Below are positions 8,457-16,254 of a DNA stretch of 64,000 nt, piece by piece. A model generated the notes under the pieces. That model saw only the letters and a list, made by a program, of their open reading frames with translations, was not told the DNA's origin and did not search any database. Location of the stretch: NCBI RefSeq assembly GCF_002812705.1, contig NZ_CP025030.1, forward strand, positions 4,898,001-4,962,000, written 5' to 3'. The DNA comes from Achromobacter spanius. GTDB lineage: Bacteria > Pseudomonadota > Gammaproteobacteria > Burkholderiales > Burkholderiaceae_B. Each line of letters starts with the position of its first letter. Within the stretch, counting starts at the first letter, position 1. Position numbers and translations under genes: made by a program.

Positions 8457-8693
8457 ATGCGCTTAATCACCGATCAAGAACTCAGCAATATGTCGACCGA
8501 GAACAAGCGTCGCCGTCATTTGGAACTGGATAAGAAGCTTGAGGTGGCGGCCAGCCGTGGCTGGGCCTGCGCCCACCGCATTGAAGCCACCCGTGCCAAG
8601 GTCCACGCGGCGATCCAGTCGGACGTGGAGCTGGGCCGCGATGTTGAGCAGCGCACGGAAAAGCGGCGCGACCGCGTGAAGTTCAAGAACTGA
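8457..8693 (+). CDS. Small basic protein of unknown function
   Basis: 78 aa, rich in Arg, Lys and Glu, with helical heptad-like stretches (about residues 17-75) and no signal or membrane segment. The ATG at 8457 is chosen because AAAAGAGG lies 6 nt upstream; a longer in-frame reading from 8379 has no such site. It is followed after about 95 nt by a strong terminator, so it looks like a monocistronic unit. I do not recognise the family. The coding call rests on the good ribosome-binding site, high-GC codon use and the terminator. Confidence 0.65.
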   Translation: MRLITDQELSNMSTENKRRRHLELDKKLEVAASRGWACAHRIEATRAKVHAAIQSDVELGRDVEQRTEKRRDRVKFKN

Positions 8694-8787
8694 CCGGCTG
8701 AATCCAGAGGATTCGCGCCAAGCTGGCGCCCGGCATCCACCCAGGCTACGGCCCCCGGACTGAACCAGCCCCGACTGGCTCAAAAGC

Positions 8788-8820
8788 AAAAACCCCCTGG
8801 CTCAACAGCCAGGGGGTTTT
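8788..8820 (+). terminator. Rho-independent terminator
   Basis: AAACCCCCTGGCT-caac-AGCCAGGGGGTTT followed by T. It is a 13-bp perfect stem flanked by A-run and T-run, so it can act in both directions. It ends the 8457 transcript. Confidence 0.85.
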
Positions 8821-8830
8821 GTCATATTGG

Positions 8831-8850
8831 TGGTGCGGACAAGGGACTCG
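8831..8850 (+). repeat. Degenerate copy of a tRNA 3' end (possible attachment-site remnant)
   Basis: TGGTGCGGACAAGGGACTCG matches the 3' end of tRNA-Leu at 16121-16141 in the same orientation: 7 identical bases (TGGTGCG, which includes the complement of CCA), then a variable spacer, then 8 identical bases (GGGACTCG, T-arm). With one gap, 17 bases agree. Direct repeats of a tRNA 3' end are typical of island borders, but this one is short and imperfect. Confidence 0.35.
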
Positions 8851-9078
8851 TAAACGCACCACTAGTGCGGCTTCGAACAACTGTTGGGGCAAAATTTTCG
8901 GCGCCACGAAGAAAAGTCCCATTCCCGACCTACTCCAGCCCGGAATGCTGACGTTTGCGTCCGACCGAGGCATGATGGCCCGCGGTTTCGAAGAGATCGC
9001 TGGAAAGCGCTACTGCCAGGGATGGTGGATCCGATGGCTTGAGTCGTGAGATTCCTTCTCCCGACTATTACCCCAACG

Positions 9079-9438
9079 TCACTTCAACAGCTTGCTATTC
9101 AGTAACGCAGCCATCTTAGCTTTTGCTCGAGCCACAAAGGCGTCCTCAGTTTCTGTGTCATGTGGTGGAGCAATCGCGTGGCTCAACTCTTGCGTGAACT
9201 CCTTGCTCATCACCAGTTGTGCTACGCCCTTGGCGAACTTGCTTTCCTCGCTCTCGCCACTTCTCCACCCCGTGCCGACTATCACCGCCCCCGCGAAGAC
9301 ACCTCCCACGCGCGACTGCACCGTTAGAGCCGAAGATTCGCGCACTTGCGCGCTATCCGGACGCGCGAGGAAGTCGATCAGACTCTCAGGCTTTCGCTGG
9401 ACGAGGCTGCTCAATTGGGTATTCTTGTCGTCAGCCAT
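9079..9438 (-). CDS. 119-aa protein of unknown function
   Basis: Soluble, with no signal peptide. The N-terminal third is polar (QRKPESLIDFLARPDS), the centre is Gly/Val-rich (VGGVFAGAVIVGTGW, about residues 45-60, borderline as a membrane segment) and the C-terminus is helical. The start at 9438 follows AAAAGGGGC at short spacing and overlaps the stop of the 52-aa gene, indicating translational coupling. A longer reading to 9504 would run into the 52-aa gene. I do not recognise the family. It is the third gene of a minus-strand cassette starting at 10233. Confidence 0.6.
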   Translation of the reverse strand: MADDKNTQLSSLVQRKPESLIDFLARPDSAQVRESSALTVQSRVGGVFAGAVIVGTGWRSGESEESKFAKGVAQLVMSKEFTQELSHAIAPPHDTETEDAFVARAKAKMAALLNSKLLK

Positions 9439-9589
9439 GGGAACGCCCCTTTTGAGATTTGTAATAGGATCGGAAGACATAGTCGAACGCATCGACAGTG
9501 GCATCTACCACCTTCTTCTTTGTCGAGTCAGGCAGCTTTTCCCAAAACCCAAAGAGGCTCGAGATAAGGCTTAAAAACCAGCCAAACAT
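9431..9589 (-). CDS. 52-aa small protein with amphipathic hydrophobic N-terminus
   Basis: Reads MFGWFLSLISSLFGFWEKLP, then a Lys-rich helix (STKKKVVDATVDAF) and an aromatic/basic tail. The first 17 residues are strongly hydrophobic and aromatic, suggesting membrane association. The stop TGA lies inside the second codon of the 119-aa gene, so the two are coupled. The upstream gene ends 38 nt earlier. The start has only a weak ribosome-binding site (GGATG about 10 nt upstream). Support comes from its fit between its neighbours and its protein-like composition. I do not recognise the family. Confidence 0.55.
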   Translation of the reverse strand: MFGWFLSLISSLFGFWEKLPDSTKKKVVDATVDAFDYVFRSYYKSQKGRSHG

Positions 9590-9627
9590 AATAATCATCC
9601 GTGTTGTAGAAACGGTTACATTCTATA

Positions 9628-10233
9628 TCAACACGATATGCCGTGGCTGGACCGAACGATTCTTTGGGCATCTTGCGCCGCAGCCCGTGCAGCTGCGTAT
9701 GGCCTTGAACGAAAATGAGTTTCGATTGCGAGCCACTCGGCATCAAGCGCCTTGGCGCGGAGGTAAGCGTTGGCCTTCTTCCCGTGAGAAATGATCACTT
9801 TGGGCTTGACCCAATCAAGCAAAAAGTCAAAGTGCCTGGTGACTCGCTGATGCGCTTTAACGTCGCCAGCGGCAGGAGCTTCGGCCGCATATATATTCGT
9901 CTCCAAACATCGGAACTCTCCGAGCTCCTCGCCCGCAGCGATGAGTGCGTGAATCGTCATACGGCTATGCGAAAACTCGGCCTTCGACCTTCCAGTTTTA
10001 GTCTTCTGCGTTGCTCGAATAGCCCGAATTTCCCCCAGCACATCCGAACGTCTCATGCCGTACCCCGGTTCCCAATAGCTTAGAAATTGCCGTCCTGTAG
10101 CCGTAGCGGGGTTATATCCCACGATAAACACGTCGCACAGCAAAGGACTGCCCTCACAGATAAACGGACGAAGGTCATGCCCATCTCCGACAATTTCCAA
10201 TAGCTCTTTTTCGAAACGCAAAAAATCTTGCAT
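9628..10233 (-). CDS. Uracil-DNA-glycosylase-superfamily-like protein
   Basis: 201 aa. CDVFIVGYNPAT near residue 33 resembles motif 1 of the UDG superfamily (GxxPG/A), and LETNIYAAEAPAA and the PKVIISHGKKANAYL strand further resemble the UDG fold. A catalytic Asp/Asn of the classical type is not evident, so base-excision activity is uncertain. AAAGGAGTG precedes the ATG. It is the first gene of a three-gene minus-strand cassette with two unknown small proteins, in a more mixed-composition region near a possible island end. Fold assignment is from motif impression only. Confidence 0.6.
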   Translation of the reverse strand: MQDFLRFEKELLEIVGDGHDLRPFICEGSPLLCDVFIVGYNPATATGRQFLSYWEPGYGMRRSDVLGEIRAIRATQKTKTGRSKAEFSHSRMTIHALIAAGEELGEFRCLETNIYAAEAPAAGDVKAHQRVTRHFDFLLDWVKPKVIISHGKKANAYLRAKALDAEWLAIETHFRSRPYAAARAAAQDAQRIVRSSHGISC

Positions 10234-10719
10234 AGTTCACTCCTTTAACAGACCTACCGGAGCAGTAGGCCAGGGTCTTTGCCGGGTGGTTCGGGTTCTG
10301 ATCCGGACTAATTCGGGGTTAGGGTCACCGTGAGACTGATCTTGCTATTTGCGCGGGTGACAGCGTCAATCACATCGAAAATTGTCACGGCGATCTAAGG
10401 TGCACCGGCTAATACCCTACGGGGCCTATGGAGAGGTTGTGTATCTTATTGGTGCTTGACGACGGCGGGAGGGTATGTGGGAGAAGCGTGGGATGCCAGT
10501 GGGCATACCTTGCGGGCAAGAGCGTGGTCAGGCGGAGCCTGTCAAACGTTTTTCCATCAGCAGTTGTACGCGGGTCGAGCAAGGAGAGCCGGGCGGTCGC
10601 GAAGCGATCATCCGCATATCCCAGGGGTCGGATAAACGTGGTTTGATTTAGTCCTGTTTTAAGGTTTTCGTATCACGCACCATTTCCAAATTCGCAAAAG
10701 GTCGAATTAACGCCATCGC
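10234..10719. other. Non-coding stretch of 486 bases
   Basis: Between the cassette start and the lysR stop. It holds the promoter of the 10233 gene, not clearly recognisable. A pair TGACA / TGTCA (near 10358-10390) forms a loose inverted repeat. An open frame at 10428-10646 has no ribosome-binding site and unconvincing composition. It may be a relic of a lost gene or element. Confidence 0.4.
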
Positions 10720-11658
10720 TCACTTGGGACTCTCTGCCTTTACTACGGCGCAACCCAACCACGCCCGCTCCGCTATCAAGCGCGCTATTTCCTGTTTGCA
10801 CATGAAAATAACCGATTCAACGGCCTCGGTGGGTAGCTGACTTTCGCTGACACAAAGAACCAAATCCCGCGATAGCGTGCGGTCTAAGGCATGCGCCTTA
10901 ATAGTTCCTTCTGCAATTTCAGGATGGGCGGCCGAGAACGGCAAAATTGTCGCTGCCATAGCGCTTCGCACGGCTGGGATCAGGATAGCTGAAGTGCTGG
11001 CTTCCGCAAATAAATTGCATGCACACCCAGCGGTTAGAAATGCATGATCCACCCGCGTGCGCAGCGTATTCGGGAGACTTGGAAGCATTAGCGGCAAATG
11101 TGCAAAGTCCGCGATTCGAAGGATCCGTGCTGGCAACGAGACGCTAGAGTGCGCCAGCAGAAAGAGACTCTCACGAAATATTGATGTAGTGAGCATTCCC
11201 TGAATGGGTGCCTGGTCCGGAGAGAGGGAAAAGTCGACGCGCCCCTGAAGCACGAACCTCGTCAGATCCGCACTGGGCAAATCGACTATTTCCAGAACAA
11301 CCGACGGCAACTCCGCCTTGGCCCGACGCATCAAAGGTAGCGCGAGCATCCGCGCTGTGCTCGAGGCCAGTCCAATGGAGACCGTGCCCGTGATCTGATC
11401 CGTGGTCTTCGAAAGAAGGCTGCGCGTGCTATCGACCTGGCGCAAGATTGTCTGCGCGTGTCTATGTAAGAGCAGCCCTTCGGCCGACGGCTGTACGCCC
11501 CTAACTCCACGTACGAGCAGCGGAACTCCCAGCTTCGCCTCAAGCAGGGACATTTGCTGACTCAGTGCTGGTTGCGCTACATGCAGGCTCTCTGCCGCAC
11601 GGGTCATATTGCCTAGCTCCACCACACGGACAAAGTACTTGAGCTGACGAAGGTTCAT
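10720..11658 (-). CDS. LysR-family transcriptional regulator
   Basis: 312 aa. The N-terminal winged HTH (residues 1-60, MNLRQLKYFVRVVELGNMTRA then QPALSQQMSLLEAKLGVPLLVR) is followed by a periplasmic-binding-like effector domain. The start at 11658 is chosen because LysR proteins begin exactly at MNLRQLKYF; a longer frame to 11823 would run through the promoter region and into the next gene. It is divergent from the CoA-transferase gene across a 94-nt gap, the usual layout for a LysR regulator and its target. Likely ligand: an acid or CoA intermediate of the adjacent cassette. Confidence 0.88.
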   Translation of the reverse strand: MNLRQLKYFVRVVELGNMTRAAESLHVAQPALSQQMSLLEAKLGVPLLVRGVRGVQPSAEGLLLHRHAQTILRQVDSTRSLLSKTTDQITGTVSIGLASSTARMLALPLMRRAKAELPSVVLEIVDLPSADLTRFVLQGRVDFSLSPDQAPIQGMLTTSIFRESLFLLAHSSVSLPARILRIADFAHLPLMLPSLPNTLRTRVDHAFLTAGCACNLFAEASTSAILIPAVRSAMAATILPFSAAHPEIAEGTIKAHALDRTLSRDLVLCVSESQLPTEAVESVIFMCKQEIARLIAERAWLGCAVVKAESPK

Positions 11659-11752
11659 CGAATAGGAAAATCTTATGTGTTGATCGGAAAATAGTATTTT
11701 TTTCTTCGGTTTACCAATGCCTAGAATGGGCGTCCATATGAGGATGCCTAAA

Positions 11753-12958
11753 ATGAGTTCCCCACTCAAGGGTTTGAAAGTTCTTGATCTGACACGCGCG
11801 CTGTCCGGCCCTTTTTCCACCATGATCCTGGGCGATCTGGGTGCAGAGATAATAAAAGTTGAACCGCTTCCAGCGGGCGAGATGTCAAGGAAATGGGGTC
11901 CTTTTGAGAATAATCTCAGCCTCTACTACCTCAGCGCCAACCGAAACAAGCAAGGCATAGCAATCGACTTCCGTGAGCCTGAGGGTCTGGCGCTCTTGCG
12001 AAGCATGTCCATCGCCTCGGACATCGTGGTGGAGAACTTCAAGCCCGGAACGATGGATGCCATGGGTCTGGGCTATTCGTCGCTGTCCAGAGAGCGTCCC
12101 GACCTGATAATGGCGTCGATCTCAGGTTTCGGCTCCGTCGGCCCTGCTCGACATTGGCCAGGTTTCGATCAAGTTATCCAGGGTTACTCGGGCTTCATGA
12201 GTTTGACTGGCACACCTGAATCCGGCCCCATGCGTACCGGGGTGGCCATCGCTGATTTGTCGGCTGGCATGTGGCTGACCATTGGCATTTTGTCGGCGGT
12301 TGTCGAGCGTGCCTCCACTGGAATCGGGCGCCACGTCGAGACCTCTTTACTTGCAGGGCTGATGTCATTGCTCGGTGTTCAAGGTCAACGTTATCTGACG
12401 ACGAATGAGGTCCCCCAACCGAGCGGAAACATGCATCCGGTTATTGCACCCTACGGCAGCTTTGACGCATCAGATGGGCCTCTGAACTTAGCCCCCGCGA
12501 CTCAAGCGATGTGGGCCAGACTTTGCGACATCGTCGACGTTCCGCATCTGGTGGAGGATGAGCGCTTCAGTACTAACGCTGCACGCCTCGAGAAGCGGGA
12601 AGAACTACGGCAAGAACTCGAAAAAAGCCTTAAGCGAAAAACTCGTCTGGAGTGGACCTCGCTATTGATAGAAGGCGGCATTCCGGCAGGTCCCATCAAC
12701 ACTCTCGCCGAGGCATTCGCTGACGACCAGGTGACGACATCTGGCTTGCTGCGCACCTTATCGCATCCAGTGTTGGGCGAACTGAAGCAAGTTGCTCTCC
12801 CTCTGATATTTGGTGCGGACGAAGCCGAAAGCTATGCGCCGCCTCCGGCGTTTGGCGAAGATACACGCCAAGTCTTGTCGCAATATGGGCTCTCAAGCAT
12901 CGAGATAGACGGCCTGCTGGCCCGGGGCATCGCTTACCAGGCGCAGGTGTCCAGGTGA
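11753..12958 (+). CDS. CaiB/BaiF (family III) CoA-transferase
   Basis: 401 aa. Transfers CoA between an acyl-CoA donor and a carboxylic acid. Family III features: SSPLKGLKVLDLTRALSGP at the N-terminus, LGDLGAEIIKVE, ENFKPGTMDAMGLGY, and the conserved Asp in the IADLSAGMW segment. The ATG at 11753 is chosen over three earlier in-frame ATGs because GAGGA lies 8 nt upstream. Its stop overlaps the next gene's GTG start by 4 nt. With the hydratase and Bug protein it forms a small acid-uptake/activation cassette; the substrate is unknown. Confidence 0.88.
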   Translation: MSSPLKGLKVLDLTRALSGPFSTMILGDLGAEIIKVEPLPAGEMSRKWGPFENNLSLYYLSANRNKQGIAIDFREPEGLALLRSMSIASDIVVENFKPGTMDAMGLGYSSLSRERPDLIMASISGFGSVGPARHWPGFDQVIQGYSGFMSLTGTPESGPMRTGVAIADLSAGMWLTIGILSAVVERASTGIGRHVETSLLAGLMSLLGVQGQRYLTTNEVPQPSGNMHPVIAPYGSFDASDGPLNLAPATQAMWARLCDIVDVPHLVEDERFSTNAARLEKREELRQELEKSLKRKTRLEWTSLLIEGGIPAGPINTLAEAFADDQVTTSGLLRTLSHPVLGELKQVALPLIFGADEAESYAPPPAFGEDTRQVLSQYGLSSIEIDGLLARGIAYQAQVSR

Positions 12959-13722
12959 AAAATTGTCCCAACTCCCCAAGCCTGTCCGTGGACGGATATT
13001 CCGCGACGATCCGCCTGCGAAGCCCCGAACATTCAAATCGGCTGGGGCCAGTTGACTTGGCCGCGATCAGGATGCACTTGGACGCGGTCAATTCAAACAC
13101 AGCGATCCGCGTGCTTCGCTTCGAGGCGGAGGGCAAGACATTTTGCAGTGGTTATGACATCTCGTGCTTCGGCGCCGCATACACACCTGGCGCGCTCTAT
13201 TTTGGTGAAACCATAGATCTGATCGAAGCAGCGCGCCCCATCACGATTGCCGCAATTCATGGAGGCATATATGGGGGAGGCACCGACCTCTGCCTGGCAT
13301 GCGACTTTCGCATAGGCACACCGCAGGCAGAAGCTCTTATGCCTGCGGCGAGCCTCGGCCTACACCTCTATCCAGGAGCCCTGTCGCGCTACGTTTCCAG
13401 GCTGGGTTTGAACCAGGCGAAACGGCTATTTTTGATGGGTGAGCGCGTGCGTGCCGACGAAATGCTGCGGATTGGGTTTCTAACCGAACTTATTGACGCA
13501 AGCAGGCTCGAGAGCCGGTTGATCGAAATAAGTGAGCGAATGGCCGCGATGGCACCCATTCCGCTTTTGGGCATGAAGGCCCAGCTCAATCGCATTGCTC
13601 GAGGAGACTTTGATATTCGCTCAATCGAAGAGGCAGTGATGCTTTCGGAGGCCTCCGAAGATTTCGCCGAAGGCCTCTGCGCATGGAAGGAACGGCGCAT
13701 ACCGAATTTTAAACATCGCTGA
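12955..13722 (+). CDS. Enoyl-CoA hydratase/isomerase family protein
   Basis: 255-aa crotonase-fold protein. The oxyanion-hole segments are visible: FEAEGKTFCSGYDISCFG near residue 55 and AAIHGGIYGGGTDLCLACDFRI near residue 98. GTG start, overlapping the CoA-transferase stop as GTGA. Acts on an acyl-CoA, presumably the product of the upstream transferase. The usual catalytic Glu pair could not be placed with certainty, so hydratase versus isomerase or hydrolase activity is open. Confidence 0.85.
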   Translation: MKNCPNSPSLSVDGYSATIRLRSPEHSNRLGPVDLAAIRMHLDAVNSNTAIRVLRFEAEGKTFCSGYDISCFGAAYTPGALYFGETIDLIEAARPITIAAIHGGIYGGGTDLCLACDFRIGTPQAEALMPAASLGLHLYPGALSRYVSRLGLNQAKRLFLMGERVRADEMLRIGFLTELIDASRLESRLIEISERMAAMAPIPLLGMKAQLNRIARGDFDIRSIEEAVMLSEASEDFAEGLCAWKERRIPNFKHR

Positions 13723-13782
13723 GATTCGCGTGCGATGTGCTCATCCATTTGTGGCGACCGAATCCGGTTAAAGGAGTTTCAG

Positions 13783-14748
13783 GTGAAAACTATAATTTGT
13801 ACTGTCACCATTGCTACGGCAATTTTGGCAGGATCGGCCGATGCCCAATCTGCACCGCTGTATCCTTCGAAACCCGTAAGTCTGGTTGTGGGCTTTCCTC
13901 CAGGCGGGGGAGCAGACCAAGTTGCCCGCATCTATGCAAATGCGCTCTCGAAGGAGCTCGCGACGCCGGTGATAGTGGAGAACCGCCCGGGTGCAGGCTC
14001 CACGATCGCCGCCAGCAGCGTCGCCCGTGCAAAGGCGGATGGCTATACGATGTATCTGGGAAACGCCAGTGTCATGGGCAGCGACAGCGTTCTCTACAAG
14101 GTTGACTATAGGCCCGACGACTTCATCCCCGTTGCGCAACTCACTCTTAGCCCGCTTGTATTGATCTCGAACTCTCGACTCGGTCTGAATAACGTACGTC
14201 AATTGATAGACAGGGCGAAAAATCAACCCGGTGCTCTCAATGTTGCTTCCTCCGGCAACGGAATCGTCACTCATATGGCGGCCGTCGAATTCATGCGACT
14301 CGCAGGGGTGAAACTCTTGCACATCCCGTTCAAGGGCGGTGCCGCAGCCGTCCAGTCGGTCGCAGCTGGCGACACCGATATTTCATTTGCGACCGCCTCA
14401 TCGGCCAGAGCTGTTATCGAGTCGGGTAAGGTGACAGCGATAGCAGTGACCTCCGCCCATGCATCACCTTTGATGCCCTACCCCCCAATTGCCGATACGG
14501 TTCCCAACTATGAACTCACGAATTGGTGGGGGTTATTCGCCCCGAAAGACACGCCACCAAACGTTGTAGAGATTCTGTTCAGTGCTAGCAAGAAAATCCT
14601 TGCGGAGGACGACGTACAGCAAAGACTGTCTGCAAATTTCGAGCAAGCGACTCCGTCTGCCTCTCAGCAAGAATTCGCGGAGTTTGCCCATAGCGAAGGA
14701 GAAAAGGCGCTACGGCTAGCGAGAGACAGTATGGCCACGGCGAACTGA
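13783..14748 (+). CDS. Bug-family (TctC-like) periplasmic solute-binding protein
   Basis: 321 aa with an N-terminal signal peptide ending near SADAQS. Typical Bug landmarks: YPSKPVSLVVGFPPGGGADQ, ENRPGAGSTIAA, and KADGYTMYLGNAS. Bug proteins bind carboxylates or other small ligands in the periplasm; most are orphans without TctAB membrane partners, as here. Start GTG at 13783 with AAAGGAG 6 nt upstream. The gap from the hydratase is 60 nt, so it is likely co-transcribed. It probably captures the acid that the cassette activates. Confidence 0.88.
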   Translation: MKTIICTVTIATAILAGSADAQSAPLYPSKPVSLVVGFPPGGGADQVARIYANALSKELATPVIVENRPGAGSTIAASSVARAKADGYTMYLGNASVMGSDSVLYKVDYRPDDFIPVAQLTLSPLVLISNSRLGLNNVRQLIDRAKNQPGALNVASSGNGIVTHMAAVEFMRLAGVKLLHIPFKGGAAAVQSVAAGDTDISFATASSARAVIESGKVTAIAVTSAHASPLMPYPPIADTVPNYELTNWWGLFAPKDTPPNVVEILFSASKKILAEDDVQQRLSANFEQATPSASQQEFAEFAHSEGEKALRLARDSMATAN

Positions 14749-15283
14749 AGCACGGGCACGGAGCCGCCGCAAGCAGGGTCTGGTTGTATGTCGAGTCCCT
14801 GGCGATTTTGCTGGTTCGCCGATTTAGTTCCGCGCCGCTTAGCGCACCGATCGTCCCATTGGCCGAACTGAAGATTGAACCTACCGGCGGCAGCCCATAC
14901 TCGCTTTTCATTAACAACGGCCTACTTGGAATGTTGGTGCCCTGTTTGGCTGCTGTCTCGATATCCGTGTGCATGCTCATGCTAACGAAAGGCATTTTGG
15001 CAAGCCGAAAATGGTACCAAGCCCGCGCGGCATGAACGCGCCAAGCGGATTCTGGTTCGCTCGGAAACTCAATGAAAAATCACCAAATTATTTGCTCAGC
15101 CGCGGTATTTACCGTCGACCGCTGGCTGTACGAGTTTTGCTCCTGAGCCAAGGAAGATTGCTGCAAGCAGCCCTACGTAAGCAGCAAATTGGTGCGACCG
15201 AGAAGCAGTAGCAGCGAGGATCAGACATCTTTATCTTCATCAGCTATGCCTTCCCTCATCGGGAATGGCTGGCCGTTTGAAAA
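14749..15283. other. Non-coding stretch of 535 bases
   Basis: Two short open frames (14784-15035 and 14969-15211) overlap in different frames, lack ribosome-binding sites and show no recognisable protein. No strong hairpin or repeat was seen. It may be decayed coding sequence. Confidence 0.35.
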
Positions 15284-15790
15284 ATGGAGTACATCTTGCA
15301 GCAGAAACAGCCCACTCATGAACATCGAAACAGCACGTTAATGGCTTCGTCCGCGATGAAGGTCGCAATAGGACTGGCCTTGATCGTCGTGGTGCTGGCC
15401 ATGGCTGGAAAACTAATTGAAGAATGGGCAACCGTTCTATGGCTGGTGTCCATGGGCGGACGCTTCTGGGGCGCTGTTTTTGTGGGACTCATCTGCGTCG
15501 CATGCGCTACTTGGGCCGGGTTGGTCAGTTGTGGCATGAGGGAAACAGAGGCCCCGATAACGCCTGGCGCATCAGAGCGTAAGGCAGCATTCTTGTTCTG
15601 GCTTGACGCCACGCTGATTGCGGGCTTGGTGATTTTCATTGTCGCTAACTTCGCCCTGTACGTTTCGTACAGCTCTTTCAGCGGACTGAACATCTATCAA
15701 CAGATCGCTGTGGCCGTTATGCACGGTTCCATCGTCATGGGGATTTTCGTCCTTAGCGCGCACGCCGTGATCGAAGTCGGAGGCCACTGA
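15284..15790 (+). CDS. Integral membrane protein of unknown function
   Basis: 168 aa (149 aa if the ATG at 15341 is used). Four hydrophobic segments: about residues 26-42, 61-83, 105-128 and 138-162, with a polar loop (MRETEAPITPGASERK) between TM2 and TM3. No clear ribosome-binding site precedes either ATG, so the start is uncertain. I do not recognise the family. The TM pattern argues that it is a real gene. Confidence 0.6.
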   Translation: MEYILQQKQPTHEHRNSTLMASSAMKVAIGLALIVVVLAMAGKLIEEWATVLWLVSMGGRFWGAVFVGLICVACATWAGLVSCGMRETEAPITPGASERKAAFLFWLDATLIAGLVIFIVANFALYVSYSSFSGLNIYQQIAVAVMHGSIVMGIFVLSAHAVIEVGGH

Positions 15791-15987
15791 TGGATCGAAA
15801 GATATATGCCGTGGAGGTCACGCCAGCCAAAATGACCCGACCGTGGAACCCACTCCCATTGGTGGCCCTTGTTCTTGGGCGATACCTCGTCGGGGAACGG
15901 TTCCAGAACCTCGACCAACGTCTAGACGCTGGCAAAACGTGCCCACTCCCCCCCTTTGGCGTAAATCCTGGCGTGGATTTGGCGTAG
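15790..15987 (+). CDS. Possible 65-aa ORF coupled to the membrane protein gene
   Basis: The ATG shares a base with the stop of the preceding gene (TGATG), which is the only support. The composition is Pro-rich, with no domain and no membrane segment. It may be non-coding. Confidence 0.25.
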   Translation: MDRKIYAVEVTPAKMTRPWNPLPLVALVLGRYLVGERFQNLDQRLDAGKTCPLPPFGVNPGVDLA

Positions 15988-16033
15988 CAAAGCAGGCGAT
16001 TTAATGGGGATCGCAACGCTGCAGGCAAAAGAA

Positions 16034-16064
16034 AACCCCCGAGGCATACGAATGCTCGGGGGTT
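16034..16064 (-). terminator. Terminator of the tRNA-Leu transcript
   Basis: On the minus strand AACCCCCGA-GCAT-tcgt-ATGC-c-TCGGGGGTT followed by TTC. It is a 13-bp stem with one bulge, 57 nt downstream of the tRNA 3' end. Confidence 0.75.
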
Positions 16065-16120
16065 GTATGACATTGTTGGCGTAACGCTAAAACAATGTCA
16101 GCTCAATGTGAGCTAATACG

Positions 16121-16207
16121 TGGTGCGAAGGAGGGGACTCGAACCCCTACACCTGTTACGGCGTCAGGACCTAAACCTGGTGCGTCTACCAATTTCGCCA
16201 CCTTCGC
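16121..16207 (-). tRNA. tRNA-Leu (anticodon UAG)
   Basis: 87 nt reading GCGAAGGTGGCGAAATTGG on the minus strand and ending GTTCGAGTCCCCTCCTTCGCACCA in two pieces (T-arm plus acceptor with encoded CCA). The 7-bp acceptor stem GCGAAGG/CCTTCGC, the long variable arm typical of class II tRNAs, and the anticodon loop TTTAGGT (anticodon TAG) identify it. It is divergent from dapC, 47 nt away, and its 3' end faces the accessory region. Confidence 0.95.
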
Positions 16208-16254
16208 TAAAGGTCAAGCCCGCTATTGTAGCTTGCTTGTTAAAATCTTGCGTC

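Larger units (their letters stand above)
8694..9078. other. Intergenic stretch with no supported gene
   Basis: Apart from the terminator and the tRNA-like repeat at 8831-8850, nothing convincing is seen. An open frame at 8819-9049 lacks a ribosome-binding site and starts inside the terminator. Confidence 0.5.

Noticed and set aside
8819..9049. 76-codon open frame after the terminator
   Set aside because: Starts inside terminator sequence, lacks an RBS and overlaps the tRNA-like repeat; composition not protein-like.
9528..9746. Possible frameshift at the 3' end of the UDG-like gene, with an alternative 72-codon frame
   Set aside because: The annotated frame stays coherent to its stop and leaves a clean 38-nt gap to the 52-aa gene; the alternative frame would run across the 52-aa gene.
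10428..10646. 72-codon open frame between the cassette and lysR
   Set aside because: No ribosome-binding site, no recognisable protein and isolated; could be a relic but cannot be supported.
14784..15211. Two overlapping short open frames after the Bug gene
   Set aside because: Different frames, no RBS, no recognisable sequence; treated as non-coding.
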